Assembly (NCBI GenBank): GCA_948146395.1
Contig: OX411545.1
Coordinates: forward strand, 23,391,526 to 23,455,525
Reading direction: 5' to 3'
DNA: 64,000 nt
Origin: Fragum whitleyi
Taxonomy: Eukaryota > Mollusca > Bivalvia > Cardiida > Cardiidae
The notes below the pieces were generated by a model. It was not told the origin of the DNA. It saw nothing but the letters and a program-made list of their open reading frames with translations, and made no database searches. This document shows, piece by piece, positions 44,601 to 53,533 of the stretch; within the stretch, counting starts at the first letter, position 1, and each line of letters starts with the position of its first letter. The translations under genes were made by a program, and so were the position numbers.

Positions 44601-44756
44601 ATGAATTTTATTGCAAAAAAAGTTCTATATAATTTCTTTTTATTATACATTTGTGTTTTACGCCATCATGTTACAATAGTGATTCTTACATTTCAGCAAT
44701 CCCCCATTCCTGAAGATCAAGAACAAGAACAGGCTCCACCAGAAGAAAAGAAATAA
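29461..44756 (+). CDS. DNAI2: Dynein axonemal intermediate chain 2, complete spliced gene
   Basis: DNAI2 (Chlamydomonas IC2/IC69, ODA6) is one of the two WD-repeat intermediate chains of the outer dynein arm in motile cilia and flagella. Twelve exons join in frame: 29461-29643, 30786-30947, 31779-31897, 33075-33217, 34500-34613, 37665-37927, 39476-39699, 40668-40803, 41268-41414, 41755-41865, 43075-43215 and 44697-44756, totalling 600 codons. Every intron is GT-AG and the phases agree. The N-terminus ([20 protein letters not shown]), [35 protein letters not shown] and [13 protein letters not shown] are near-identical to vertebrate DNAI2. WD repeats span roughly residues 195-500. The C-terminus is a charged Glu/Lys tail. 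Introns carry many palindromes and repeats, and exon 4 has partial tandem copies in the following intron. Confidence 0.97.
29691..29762. repeat. Palindrome family P in DNAI2 intron 1
   Basis: GACTCAGCATGAAGCAGTTG and a diverged inverse around CCTATATGTTTATAGG, 48 bp after the exon 1 donor. Confidence 0.7.
30399..30528. repeat. Foldback element in DNAI2 intron 1
   Basis: The left arm (AATACATACTTA...ATGAAAAAAATATCTAAC) is inverted at 30501-30528. The left arm has a 9-bp insertion. The loop is ~60 bp. Confidence 0.75.
30786..30947 (+). CDS. DNAI2: DNAI2 exon 2 (residues 62-115)
   Basis: It encodes [20 protein letters not shown], matching vertebrate [18 protein letters not shown]. Acceptor TATTTCAG, donor ACG-GTAAGT. 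Confidence 0.96.
31184..31262. repeat. Near-perfect palindrome in DNAI2 intron 2
   Basis: TGTCTACACAATTTTTTTTA and its inverse flank a short TATAGACTA loop. Arms are ~34 bp, AT-rich and almost identical, which suggests a recent origin. Confidence 0.85.
31779..31897 (+). CDS. DNAI2: DNAI2 exon 3
   Basis: It encodes [19 protein letters not shown], then SAKTINVFR. Acceptor TATTACAG, donor CAG-GTAAGA. Confidence 0.96.
32581..32949. mobile_element. Candidate MITE with CAGGGTT ends and 6-bp duplication
   Basis: CAGGGTTC at the left and GAAACCCTG at the right are inverted. TCTGAC flanks both sides. A related longer copy appears at 59430-60073 ('ttgacccttaaaccag' and 'aaatttgaaaagc'). Confidence 0.6.
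33075..33217 (+). CDS. DNAI2: DNAI2 exon 4
   Basis: It encodes [20 protein letters not shown], then [15 protein letters not shown] and SYIWDV. Acceptor ACTTGCAG, donor TGG-GTAGGT. Its 3' two thirds are copied three more times downstream. Confidence 0.96.
33263..33330. repeat. Palindrome family P inside exon-duplication unit 1
   Basis: GATGACTCAGTGGGAAACAG then GGGAGTTACAC; the second arm is degraded. Confidence 0.55.
33370..33485 (+). pseudogene. Partial copy 1 of DNAI2 exon 4
   Basis: It encodes [20 protein letters not shown] in an open frame, but the WDVG-donor end is changed to TCTGTAAGATG. No convincing upstream acceptor. Confidence 0.85.
33492..33573. repeat. Palindrome family P inside exon-duplication unit 2
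   Basis: ATGGCTTAGTGTGAAACTCC, loop ATATGTTTAT, then AGGGAGTTATAACTGTTTCA. One arm has a short deletion. Confidence 0.7.
33603..33717 (+). pseudogene. Partial copy 2 of DNAI2 exon 4, frame open with donor
   Basis: It encodes [20 protein letters not shown] through [10 protein letters not shown] and keeps a GTGGGT donor. An AG lies upstream near 33591. This is the least damaged copy. Confidence 0.85.
33747..33820. repeat. Palindrome family P inside exon-duplication unit 3
   Basis: GATGGCTCAGTGTGAAACAG with an arm ACTCCCTATAG inverted as CTATAGGGAGT. Confidence 0.75.
33870..33985 (+). pseudogene. Partial copy 3 of DNAI2 exon 4, broken
   Basis: It encodes [20 protein letters not shown] then a stop (TCG TAA) in place of SYIWD. 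The donor region is altered. Confidence 0.85.
34500..34613 (+). CDS. DNAI2: DNAI2 exon 5
   Basis: It encodes [20 protein letters not shown], then [17 protein letters not shown]. Acceptor ATTTCCAG, donor TGG-GTAAGT. Confidence 0.96.
34635..34796. repeat. ~160-nt palindrome, family Q copy 1
   Basis: AAGGTATTGGACCCGTAATA at one end and an inverse at the other; the inner stem is GTTAACCAAGG...CCTTGGTTAAC around AATTTTCATCA. Related copies are at 46991, 48704 and 61479. Confidence 0.75.
35534..37398 (+). mobile_element. Hairpin-ended tandem-core repeat, family C copy 1 (DNAI2 intron 5)
   Basis: It starts AACAAGAGGGCCGTTGGCCC (hairpin) then GCTCACCTGAG. The 3' end has CTCAGGTGAGC in a GAGCAC...GTGCTC hairpin followed by TAAAAA. 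About eight ~165-bp units carry 'ctccgcacctggtg' and 'gctcctggttca'. A GACGACCGACGACCG-type tract lies near 37305. It fills most of the intron; short frames inside are artefacts. Confidence 0.85.
37665..37927 (+). CDS. DNAI2: DNAI2 exon 6
   Basis: It encodes [33 protein letters not shown] and SLEYEPTM, including two WD-repeat ends (YWD, WWD). Acceptor ATTTCAG, donor ATG-GTATGT. Confidence 0.96.
37928..38729. other. DNAI2 intron 6, left part
   Basis: No recognised feature apart from AT-rich sequence. Confidence 0.4.
38730..38835. repeat. Short interspersed repeat, family H
   Basis: It carries 'actctggtcagactctgc', 'gatgcacag', 'tttgctttgcgca' and 'tgtgcaggctcatt'. Similar copies are at 50517, 53878 and 59092. 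Confidence 0.55.
39055..39236 (-). mobile_element. Hairpin-ended repeat, family D copy 1 (internally deleted)
   Basis: On the minus strand it starts AACAAGAGCTGTCACTGTAA, then ATGCCCCCGACACCG. It ends in a GCCTCCCTATCGGGGGCAT hairpin plus AAAAA. (GTCC)n is at about 39092-39155. It is 182 bp against 298 bp for copy 2. The many Ser/Arg/Pro frames ([10 protein letters not shown]) are translated microsatellite. Confidence 0.85.
39476..39699 (+). CDS. DNAI2: DNAI2 exon 7
   Basis: It encodes [20 protein letters not shown], then [20 protein letters not shown] and [13 protein letters not shown]. Acceptor TTTTCAG, donor AAG-GTAACG. Confidence 0.97.
39822..39893. repeat. Palindrome family P in DNAI2 intron 7
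   Basis: AACTGCCTATATGTTTATTGGCAGTTACAA... with a degraded left flank and CGCGCTGACC on the right. Confidence 0.6.
40028..40200 (-). mobile_element. LINE 3' end fragment with TATTG tandem tail
   Basis: On the minus strand it ends AATAAAACTATTGTATTGTA. The repeats of TATTG form the tail at about 40060-40088. Confidence 0.65.
40458..40543. repeat. Palindrome family P (CTCCC subtype), near complete
   Basis: ATATCAATGGCTCAGCGCAA and GCGCTGAGCCATCGATAT ends with inner arms GTTGTAACTCCCTAT and ATAGGGAGTTACAAC around ATGTTT. One of the best-preserved copies. Confidence 0.9.
40668..40803 (+). CDS. DNAI2: DNAI2 exon 8
   Basis: It encodes [20 protein letters not shown], then [12 protein letters not shown]. 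Acceptor ATTACAG, donor CAG-GTTTGT. Confidence 0.96.
40804..41267. other. DNAI2 intron 8
   Basis: No repeat or other feature recognised; one of the few clean introns. Confidence 0.5.
41268..41414 (+). CDS. DNAI2: DNAI2 exon 9
   Basis: It encodes [20 protein letters not shown], then GTTTLLELS and LQRNEKN. Acceptor CCAACAG, donor GCA-GTAAGT. Confidence 0.96.
41415..41754. other. DNAI2 intron 9
   Basis: No repeat or other feature recognised, except a short direct repeat 'ttcaatgacaa'. Confidence 0.45.
41755..41865 (+). CDS. DNAI2: DNAI2 exon 10
   Basis: It encodes [20 protein letters not shown], the helical segment after the WD domain. Acceptor TTTTCAG, donor GCA-GTAAGT. Confidence 0.96.
42229..42526 (-). 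mobile_element. Hairpin-ended repeat, family D copy 2
   Basis: Same ends as 39055-39236, with a longer interior including 'ttcctta...taccaca' and 'gaccttgacc' sequence. It shows that copy 1 lost ~115 bp internally. Confidence 0.85.
42650..42780 (-). mobile_element. LINE 3' end fragment with CTTGAA-type tail
   Basis: On the minus strand it ends CCAATAAAGATTTGAACTTG. It faces the opposite way from the tail at 42940-43074. Confidence 0.6.
42940..43074 (+). mobile_element. LINE 3' end fragment with TTATG tail abutting DNAI2 exon 11
   Basis: It ends GGTCAAATAAAGAA and five TTATG-type units, the last reading TTAG. The AG at 43073-43074 is the splice acceptor of DNAI2 exon 11. Confidence 0.75.
43075..43215 (+). 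CDS. DNAI2: DNAI2 exon 11
   Basis: It encodes [20 protein letters not shown], then [16 protein letters not shown], the acidic/basic tail. Donor AAG-GTAGGC. Its acceptor derives from the retroposon tail directly upstream. Confidence 0.93.
43247..43710. repeat. MITE-like element(s) with TTAACC ends and GCACATATGTGC palindrome
   Basis: TTAACCTTTTCATGCTG on the left, TTAACCCATCTCATGCTG inside at ~43486 and AGGGTTAA near 43700. It contains a 45-nt palindrome (43276-43320) AGATCAGGCTGCACATATGT and inverse. Confidence 0.5.
44185..44340. repeat. Foldback MITE in DNAI2 intron 11
   Basis: GTGTCAATGAATAAAGTC and its inverse GACTTTATTCATCGACAC lie in ~45-bp arms. Confidence 0.75.
44697..44756 (+). CDS. 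DNAI2: DNAI2 exon 12 with stop codon
   Basis: It encodes [19 protein letters not shown] and the TAA at 44754-44756. Acceptor ACATTTCAG. Confidence 0.94.
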   Translation, partial: QSPIPEDQEQEQAPPEEKK

Positions 44757-45540
44757 AACAGAAGTATGCAAGTTAACATCTAGGCAGTTTGGTGTAAAAC
44801 ATTTCAAAAGAGCATTTACAATGGCAGTTTGATGTAAAACATTTCAAAAGAGCATTTACAACTGACGAATACTTTGAGAAAAAAATCATTTTGTGTGTTA
44901 AGCAAAGTAAATGATTTTTTATATGAAGCATAAAAAACATTTGGCAGTTTTTCATTATGTTGATAATTCCCAAGATATATATCCGAACTGTTGTTTTTTT
45001 GCTTGCCCTCTCACTTTCAACTGCTACATATCAATGGCTCAGCTCAAAACAGTTGTAACTGCCTAAACATATAGGCAGTTACAACTGTTTTGCACTGAGC
45101 CATTCATATGTTATAGTATTTACAATGAAAAAATTCGTTGGAGGGTCATAATATATCCATTAAAACTGTTGCAAGTATTTTAAAGTATCAACACAAAACT
45201 TGAGTGAGTACCTGTAGTTACACACACACAATACTTATGTGCTGACTTCTCAATATTTTGTTGAAGAGATAAGGAAAGTATTTGTGGATTTTATAGAGGT
45301 ATGAATATAAAAAAAGCCTAATCATACTGTACAAATAAGCGAAGCAAATTCATACAAATGTGATTTGGTTTTTAGCTTCATAACTCCATGAAATGAACAA
45401 ATACTTTCTTCATGTCTTATATTTTAATATCAAGAGGCATGTAAATAGAGAAACACATTTCTTCTGGGATTACTTTTTGTGGAAGCTTATAAAAGAACCC
45501 TGCATACTCATTGATTTCATTGAGAAGTAAAATAAAATTT
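44757..45540 (+). other. DNAI2: DNAI2 3' UTR (inferred)
   Basis: It includes a 42-bp tandem duplication (44782-44865, 'cagtttg-tgtaaaacatttc'), a palindrome, and an AATAAA at 45531-45536 that could end the transcript. Other AATAAA hexamers are at about 46084 and 46158. Confidence 0.4.
45026..45113. repeat. Palindrome family P (CTGCC subtype)
   Basis: ACATATCAATGGCTCAGC...GAGCCATTCATATGT with inner arms CAGTTGTAACTGCCTA and TAGGCAGTTACAACTG. Both arms carry the CTGCC/GGCAG variant. Confidence 0.9.
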
Positions 45541-46252
45541 TCAGCCATTCAGAATGCATGAAAATTGATGGAATTATCTTAAATTAAATTATATCAGACT
45601 TCAGTATGAATAGGACTTTAATTGCTATTTCTCAAGTTCAAGAAGTGCTTATTTTGACCAGCCTGGACATACACCTTAATACTTTTTGTCTTGAGAATTC
45701 AGTCAGTAACTACCAATAGAAGGTATGGGGAAGGATCTATAAACCTAAAGGCAGTTGCAACCATTATGCAATTAGCCATTGATATGTAACATTGCTGAAA
45801 AAAGATCCAAGCATGATTTTGAAGTGTGACTTGAAAGAGAATCAGGTGCGAGAATTTTGTTTGATATAAACTGCTCAATATTTTAAAAGTAAATTTATAA
45901 ACAAGTTTTATTATTTATGCTTCATTTCTAAATGCATCATACATTGGCTTTAAATTCAGCATTTTCTAGAATCAGTGAATTGAAGATACAAAACTTGTAT
46001 ATAGGTATTTCATGTAATTCAAGCATTTCCTCATTTTTAAAAAAAAAAACTTCAGTTATTTTGTTGTTTGATATTTAAATTAAAAATAAAGAGAATAATG
46101 TGATATGTAAAAATATTTATAAATTGTTATAACATCAAGAATATTGAAAAAAAAACCTAAATAAACTTTACAAAAATTATTCACCTTTGTTGTTACATCC
46201 AGAATTACCCTGTTTCTTCCACCTTAACTCCGACTGCTATTGATATTGTTTT

Positions 46253-46254
<2 letters not shown>
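45541..46254. other. Noncoding stretch after DNAI2
   Basis: AT-rich, with a degraded family P half near 45741-45785. No exon recognised. Confidence 0.4.
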
Positions 46255-46283
<29 letters not shown>

Positions 46284-46697
46284 TCCATTAACAGCATTTT
46301 TTTCAAAATGTTGACCTTGACAGATGACCTTGACTTTTACACATGACCTTGACCTTGATACTTACAGATGTATATCACTGAGATCTTTCATCATGGCAGT
46401 TATGAGACAGGGTATCTATAATATGCTTGAACAATGAAGTTTTTCTGTTTTGTTTTTATAAAGTTTGACCTTGACAGATGACCTTGACCTTGTCAAATGA
46501 CCTAGACTTTGGTATCAGCAGATGTGGATCATTGAGATCTATCATCATGTCAAATATGAGCCTTGTATCTTGAATAGGCTTGAAGATATTGGCAAGGTTA
46601 AGTTTTTTGGTTAACTTTTGCAGACAGACAGGTAGATGGATGGACGGGCAACATAAAAACAATATGCTCTGGATCTTTCGATAAAGGGGCATAAAAA
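46255..46697 (+). mobile_element. Family E copy
   Basis: AACAAGATGTGTTTGTGAAA start, 'tgaccttgacctt' core units, a short GACAGACAGG tract and a 3' end ATCTTTCGATAAAGGGGCAT plus AAAAA. Confidence 0.75.
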
Positions 46698-46884
46698 TAG
46701 TTTGTGGAAGGGCTATAGACTTACCTCTGTCTGTGGTTGTGGGTTAGTGTCCGGTCAAGTCTGGAGTCATTCTTATATATTTAAAGGTGGATTTCAAAAT
46801 CACTTGGTATAAATATTCACCAACATTATGTACTAGTTACAATGAAAACTTGATAAGATACTTCAAAAGTCAATAAAAAAAAAT

Positions 46885-46922
46885 AGGCAGTTACAACTCT
46901 TTGCAACTGAGCCATTGAGTTG
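46885..46922. repeat. Half of a family P palindrome
   Basis: Only the right arm AGGCAGTTACAACTCTTTGC...GAGCCATTGA is present. Confidence 0.5.
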
Positions 46923-46990
46923 TTCTACTTGATAAGTCTTGTTTCATGCAAAAAGAATATATGGATCCTCACAAGCTAAAGTTTACTATT

Positions 46991-47155
46991 AAGGTGCTGG
47001 ACCCATAATAGTCCTGCACCATTTTGGAACTCATGATCTTTCACATTGTTGACCAAGGTTTCCTAATGAAAATCATTAGGAAACCTCAGTCAACACTGTT
47101 AAAGTTCATTACTCCCAAAACCTTGAGGAACTGTTACAGGTCCACTACCTTAGAG
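46991..47155. repeat. ~160-nt palindrome, family Q copy 2
   Basis: AAGGTGCTGGACCCATAATA and inverse CAGGTCCACTACCTT. The inner stem is GACCAAGGTTTCCTAATGA and inverse. Confidence 0.75.
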
Positions 47156-47679
47156 CTAAATAATTGACCTTGACAATATGACTTCCTTCTTCACTGATGA
47201 CCTTGAACCTACAGAAAGGTCTTGTCCCAAACTAAGTACATGTGAAATGAGAAAACTTTATCTTCTAACAATCACAAGTTATGGTCAATATAAGGTTTTT
47301 GGAGAACAAATGGATAGCTAACATAAAGCTAATAATATAAAGCCCACTTTTTCAAGGGTGTTTTTCATCATATGCACATTTCAGATTATTTATTGACAAG
47401 GACATCCGATTTGCTTCTAGAATATGAAATTTTGTTAATGTCTGACAATTTGATGGAGAGGAATTAGATTAAAACTAACTTTTACCTTAAGGCCCCTTTT
47501 TTGTGATGTAGCCTCAAATTTAGAAAATTTAAAATAAGTGGATAAAACAGGAATTTCCCTGAAAATAATATTTGAAGTTTCATTCAATTTGGCCAAGGGG
47601 TTATGGATATATGGAGATAAGGACGGCAAGACAGATTGGTGCACAAGCCGTAGACTATAATGCTGTTATGTTATTCTCC

Positions 47680-47712
47680 CCTGATTTTTTTTTTTTTTGG
47701 GGGGGGGGGGGG
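47680..47712. repeat. T-run followed by G-run
   Basis: About 14 T then 13 G. Slippage-prone, so the length may be unreliable. Confidence 0.8.
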
Positions 47713-47946
47713 ATAAAAACATGAATACCTGGACCAAATCTTCTATATTCGTCAATGGATTTCAAAATGACTTACACTATTGTTTCCCTTGATAAGTACA
47801 ATGTACTTATGTTATACAATACCTTTGCTGGGAAACACTAAAGGTCAAGGTCACAGCTGAAGGTCAATTGAATAAATCAACCTTAATTGAGTATATCTTC
47901 TACATTTATGGATTTCAAAATAACTTGGCTCAGTTAATCCCCTTAA

Positions 47947-48172
47947 CCCTTTGCTGTTTAATCCCTGCTTTTTACGTGCCTAAGATTTTATGATTGAGAA
48001 AACATTGTGAAAAAAGAAGAAATTGCTTCTGACAAGCAATTTCTACTTTTTCCACACTGTTTTCCACCCTACTGCATGGTTATTTTTCAAATTAAATCCA
48101 CTTTAAATTTTCGTCTGCAAAACCTTTGAATTTGGACAGGTCCAAAATTTTGTAAAACAGGAAAGGGTTAAA
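47947..48172. mobile_element. MITE with TTAACCCTTT ends and internal hairpin
   Basis: TTAACCCTTTGCTG at the left, GGAAAGGGTTAA at the right. The centre is a GAAATTGCTT/AAGCAATTTC hairpin. Related to 16640-16890. Confidence 0.7.
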
Positions 48173-48703
48173 GAGTTTTAGCACTAGGCTAAAAGTTTGT
48201 AGGGATACTCTCAAGGTCAAGGTCCTAGCTTAAAGATATGCAACTGAAATAACTTTGTCTAGAGCTTATCTTTATTAATGGTTTTCGTAATCACTTGGCA
48301 CAACTGTTTCCCTTGATGTTTGATTGTAAACACTTAGGGTCAAGGCTATGGTTAAACATTAGGGTAGGAACCCCTAAGATTTCAACAAAATTATGTTAAT
48401 CAGGCCAGAAAAATGTTGAAATCAAAGTTTCTTTAGATCATTTGGCTAACAAAATGTCATAACTACAGCATTTCATAGGCATTTATGTCATTTTTTGCAC
48501 GGTCTGTTTATGTGATTGCTACTCTGTTTATCTATTGATCTATCTATTGACTAAAATCTTAAACATTGGCAATAAAAAAATTTTTGAATGGAAGGTGAAA
48601 GAGCTTTCATTTTTACATTTTATTTCCAAGTCTAAGGTCAAAGTCAAGGTCTTTTTCAAGGTCAAATATGTCAAAATCTTTACATTAGCTACTCATCTAA
48701 CTT

Positions 48704-48873
48704 AGCGGAATGGTAGCAAACCTATTATAGTTTCGCAATGTTTTTGGAAGTCAGGAAATTTAACAGTGTTAACCAAGGTTTCCTAATAATTTCATTAGGA
48801 AACGTTGGTTAACATTGTGAAAGATCACGAGTTCTGAAATATCGTGGAACTATTATGGGTCAACTACTTTAAG
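48704..48873. repeat. ~165-nt palindrome, family Q copy 3
   Basis: CCTATTATAGTTTCGCAATG...ATCGTGGAACTATTATGGG with inner stem GTTAACCAAGGTTTCCTAAT and inverse. Confidence 0.75.
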
Positions 48874-49098
48874 TGAATTTTGATTGAGATCCATCCAATA
48901 CTTTCTGAGGACAAATATAGAGATTGACACTGACACGATGAATCTTGGCTTTATTTCAGTCAAGGGGGTATGACATACATGTAGTTGTCAAATTATCAGC
49001 TGTCTACTGTATAAGTGTGTCAATGTGTCAGAATTTGTTTGAGCCATAACTACATTTTTAGTGGTTTCTAGTTTCAAATTATTGAAGCTAAAGGTCTT

Positions 49099-49392
49099 TT
49101 TTTATGCCGCCGTATCGAGAGACGGGGGGCATATTGTTTTACTCATGTCTGTCTGTCTGTCCTTCCGTCTGTCTGTCCGAAAACTTAACCCGAAAACTTT
49201 ACCTTGCCAATATCTTCAAGCCTTTTCAAGATACAAAGCTAATATTTGGCATGATGATAGATCTCAATGATCCGCATTCGCTGGTACCAAAGTCAAGGTC
49301 ATGTGACAAGGTCAAGGTCATCTGTCAAGGTCAAACTTTGAAAAAAAATGCCATTACGGGGGCATTCGTGTTTCACACACACACATCTTGTT
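49099..49392 (-). mobile_element. Family E copy, short
   Basis: On the minus strand: AACAAGATGTGTGTGTGTGA start, one core unit, (GACAGACA) tract, 3' hairpin GTCTCTCGATACGGCGGCAT plus AAAAA. Confidence 0.8.
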
Positions 49393-49427
49393 TGTTTCAA
49401 TAATTATCTCAGATACTTCACATATTG

Positions 49428-49506
49428 GAGGCTCATTGTGAAACAGTTGTAACTGCCTATATGTTTATAGGTAGTAACAACTGTTTCACACTGAGCCATT
49501 GATATG
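49428..49506. repeat. Palindrome family P (CTGCC subtype)
   Basis: GGCTCATTGTGAAACAGTTG, arms AACTGCCTAT and ATAGGTAGTAACAAC, right end CACACTGAGCCATTGATAT. Confidence 0.85.
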
Positions 49507-49551
49507 GCATTTCTTTTATTTATGAAATTTGAAAAGTTGCTCTCCATCATA

Positions 49552-50292
49552 AACAAGAGGACCATGATGGTCCTATATCACTCACCTTCGTATCTTTGTC
49601 TCATTTAATAAGCAAATTTCAAGCAAAGGTCATAATTTTTTTTTCTGTGATATGGCACTGATCCTTCCCATTTTCAATAGGGTTCATCATTGTGACCTGA
49701 CAAACATTCTGACCAAGTTCCATGAAGATTGGACCATATCTGTAGCCTCTAGAATCAAAACAAGAAATTTGTCATTAAGACCCCTTTTCCAGTGACATAG
49801 CACAGATCCTTCCCATTTTAAATAGGGTTCATCCTTTTGACCTGACAAACATTCTGACCAAGTTTCGTGAAGATTGGACAGTATTTGTGGCCTCAAGAGG
49901 GTACTCAAGAAAATTGTCATTAAGGCCCCTTTTCCCGTGATTTGGCATGGATCCTTCCCATTTTCACAAGGGATCATCCTTGTGACCTGACAAACATTCT
50001 GTTCAAGTTTCATGAAGATTGAGCCATATTTGTGGCCTCTAGAATGTAAACAAGAAAATTGTCTTTAAGGCCCCTTTTCCTGTGATATGGCATGGATCCT
50101 TTCCATTTCAATAGGGTTCATCCTTGTGACCTGACCAACATTCTGACCAAGTTTCATGAAGATTGGATCTTATTAGTGGCCTCTAGAGTGTAAATACTTA
50201 AATTGTTGACGGAGGACGACGCACAACGGACAACGGACATTCAACGATCACAAAAGCTCACCTTGAGCACGATGTGCTCAGGTGAGCTAATA
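49552..50292 (+). mobile_element. Family C copy 2
   Basis: AACAAGAGGACCATGATGGT start and a GCTCACCTTGAGCAC...GTGCTCAGGTGAGC end with TAATAAAA. Core units have 'gacctgacaaacattctgacc' and 'gcccct ttcc' segments of ~120-125 bp. Confidence 0.8.
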
Positions 50293-51208
50293 AAAATCAC
50301 ATTTGAAACACTTGATATTACAGGTCAAAAAACAATGTCACACTTGGAGGTTACCTGTCTAGGAGATAGGCACAAGTTGTCCTGGACCAAGCTTTTGTTT
50401 TAAATTTTTATTCACATATGTCTAACAGACCTTACAATTGAAAGTCAAGTTTTGGTAGGAGAAGTTCTTTCAAATCAAAATATATAAGCATATGCATGAC
50501 ATTTCAATGAATTCCAAATGTGAGCTAATCAAAGACTGGCCATCTGCACATTCTGACTGTAGTCTTCACTTGACATTGTATAGAAAGATAAGGTCTCAAA
50601 GCATCTTTAGACAGTGAGATGATCTTTGAATTGTACTTAGTGGCTGTGCAATGTCTGTGCCTCATGCACTTGGAAAATTGTTGGAAATGTCATGCACAGA
50701 CTAAAATGATTCCTGATGATTGATAAAGACACAACAACAAACAGAATCTCTAGAATGTAAAATTTTAATGAAATAAATCGTCAATAACAAGTCTTACAAT
50801 TCACTAGTGATAAAATTATCATCTAATATAGTTGAATAATAATAATACTTAAATTGATAAATAATTCTTTTGTTAAAAGATAACTTGAACTATTGAATCA
50901 ATGGTGTTTTATGGCCCATTAACACAACTGAGGACATGTCAGGCTAGACCCATTGAAACAATCAAGACTTTTCAACTCCTGGAAAAATAAAATTGTGGGA
51001 AAAAAATAAATTTGGAAATATATGTATACATAAGATGATTTTCTTCTTCTTTTCCCATATTTTCGTCTTCCCTGTTTGACTTATATCCTAAAATTATCAA
51101 TTCAATTTACTTTCTTTGATTTAGATAACCTGTTTTTGAATTGATAAAATTGATTTCAGTAGAGTATTTATTAGTTTGTATAACACTAATTCAAAAGTAT
51201 TTATAATA
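50293..51208. other. Noncoding stretch with a family H-like repeat
   Basis: Similarity to family H at 50517-50705 ('gactggccatctgcacat', 'aattgttggaaatgtcatgc'). No exon recognised. Confidence 0.4.
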
Positions 51209-51792
51209 CACAAGATTTTTGTGAAACACAATTGTCCCCCAAATAGTTTATTTTAAATATTGGACCTCCAATGAGTAATGGCATATAAATGAATACTTTC
51301 ATAATGCTGAAAATGAGCATTTTATCTTGAAAAGATCTCAAGAACATGAACTCCATAATGTCTACCCTTATCCTCCTGAATTTAAATTCAGTTTTAAATA
51401 ATTTGACAATTTCTGGGGCATTTGAATCGGCCAAAGCTTTATACATAATGAATAAGTAGAAAGTAGGTATTGTAGACTAAGATCAGACTGCACATATGTG
51501 TATCATCTAAAACTTTGTGGACATGAGGAATATGTCAGCAACACCAGGAGAAAGTAAAGTTTCCAAGGAGTTTTGCCTTGATAGATGTCCTTGACCTTGT
51601 TGTATGCCTTTGACCTTGTTATTTGCATATCTGTATCGATAAAATCTATCATCATACCAATTGGCATCAATTTTCAAATAGGGTTTAAATAACAGGCAAT
51701 ATTAAAATTTTAGGTTAATTTTTGAAGACAGGCTGACAGATTGACAACAGTGTAATAATATGCTCATGAACTTCGAAGCAGGTGCAAAAAAA
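51209..51792 (+). mobile_element. Degenerate family E copy
   Basis: ACAAGATTTTTGTGAAACAC start, then GTCCCCC, and a decayed 3' end near 51775. Core partly recognisable ('ccttgaccttgt'). Confidence 0.55.
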
Positions 51793-51976
51793 TTGTTCAT
51801 TCAATACAATTTGATCAGAATCTTTTGTATATAATTGAGATAGTGAGTACACAAGCAAATAATATCTTAATAATAACACAAATTTCATCAAGATTAAAGT
51901 CTGTCACCTCAAAAATGGAAAGGCAACAACAACAATACAAATCAATAAGTGTTCTCACAATGGGAACAGAAAGTCA

Positions 51977-53178
51977 AACTAGAAAGCCATGAATGGCTTG
52001 AGTCGCTCCACAGGCTTGAAATTCTTGTAAAAGCAAATAAATGTTTTGACTTGATTAATAGATATTTGGGGTTCTACTGATATTGAAAATGATTTTCTAT
52101 GTTTGAACTATATAACAGATATAGAAATGACCTATGCTCTTAAAAGACATATTTTTCATCAAATCAATATGATTTTCGGCTGCATGATAATGGGTCACCC
52201 AAAGATCGTACCAAAAATTTTTGATTGATATCCATCAGTTACATTCTGAGAAAATGATTTTCATAGTTTCCACTATTTACTTGTCGAGAAATGACCTCCA
52301 CCCATAAAAGGCATATTTTTCATCCAATCAAAATACACTTTGGACCACTGATAAAGGGTCACACAAGGATCATTCCGGTGAAATTTGGTTGATATCCATC
52401 AGTTACATTCTGAGAAAATGATTTTCAAAGTTTCCACTATATAACATATAGAGAAATGACCTCCGCCCATAAAATGCATATTTTCCATCCGATCACAATG
52501 ATTTTTTGTAAACTGATAAAGGGTCACACAAGGATCATTCCAATGAAATTTGGTTGATATCCATCAGTTACATTCTGAGAAAATGATTTTCAAAGTTTCC
52601 AATATACAACATATAGAGAAATGACCTCCGCCCATAAAATGCATATTTTCCATCTGATCACAATGATTTTTTGTAAACTGATAAAGGGTCACTCAAGGAT
52701 CATTCTAATGAAATTTGGTTGATATCCATCAGTTACATTCTGAGAAAATGTTTTCAAAGTTTCCACTGTACAACATATAGAGAAATGACCTCCGCCCATA
52801 AAATGCATATTTTTCATCCGATCACAATGATTTTTTTGTAGACTGATAAAGGGTCACCCAAGGATCATTCATGTAAAATTCAATTCGTATCCATTGATTA
52901 GAATCTGCGAAAAATCACTTTTTACCATATTTGGAATTTAGCCACGCCCATTAAATCCATGTTTTTCATTGGATCAAAATTTCTTGAACAACTTTGAAAG
53001 AGGGTCACCCAAGGATCATTCCTGTGAAGTTTGGTTGAAATCTATCCAGTAGTTTCTGAGGAGAAGATTTTTAAAGAAAAGTTTACGACCGCACGCACGC
53101 ACGGACGGACGGACGGACGCACGACGGACACAACGCCATGACAATAGCCCCAGTGGCTTTCAGCCAGTGGAGCTAAAA
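51977..53178 (+). mobile_element. Family B copy 3, longest
   Basis: Same ends as at 4943 and 6382. Six to seven core units, then GACGGACGGACGG at ~53100-53120. Confidence 0.85.
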
Positions 53179-53246
53179 ACAACAGAGGTAGACTTAATTG
53201 GAGTTACATGTATTGTATAACTGATTGTGGTATATGTCTCATTGAA

Positions 53247-53533
53247 AAAGAAGTGTTTGTAAAACACTTACACCCCTGAAATAGTAATTTCTTTTATAAG
53301 TTTGACCTTGATTTTTTATTTGAATTTAAAAGATGACCTTGACATTGAATGGTGTGTTTTGCCAAGAGGAACCTTCATGCAAAATTATAAGCATTGTCCC
53401 TCGAAGAGTGTTGAAATAACATGAAAGTGTTAAGCTGCAGGTTAAGTTTTTGCAGACAGAGAGACAGATGAACAGACAGAAGGACACCAGTAAAACAATA
53501 TGCCCCCAATCTTATTGATGGGGGTCATGAAAA
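53247..53533 (+). mobile_element. Family E copy, short and diverged
   Basis: AAGTGTTTGTAAAACACTTA hairpin start, then CACCCC. The 3' end has TGCCCCCA...TGGGGGTCAT and AAAA. Confidence 0.65.
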
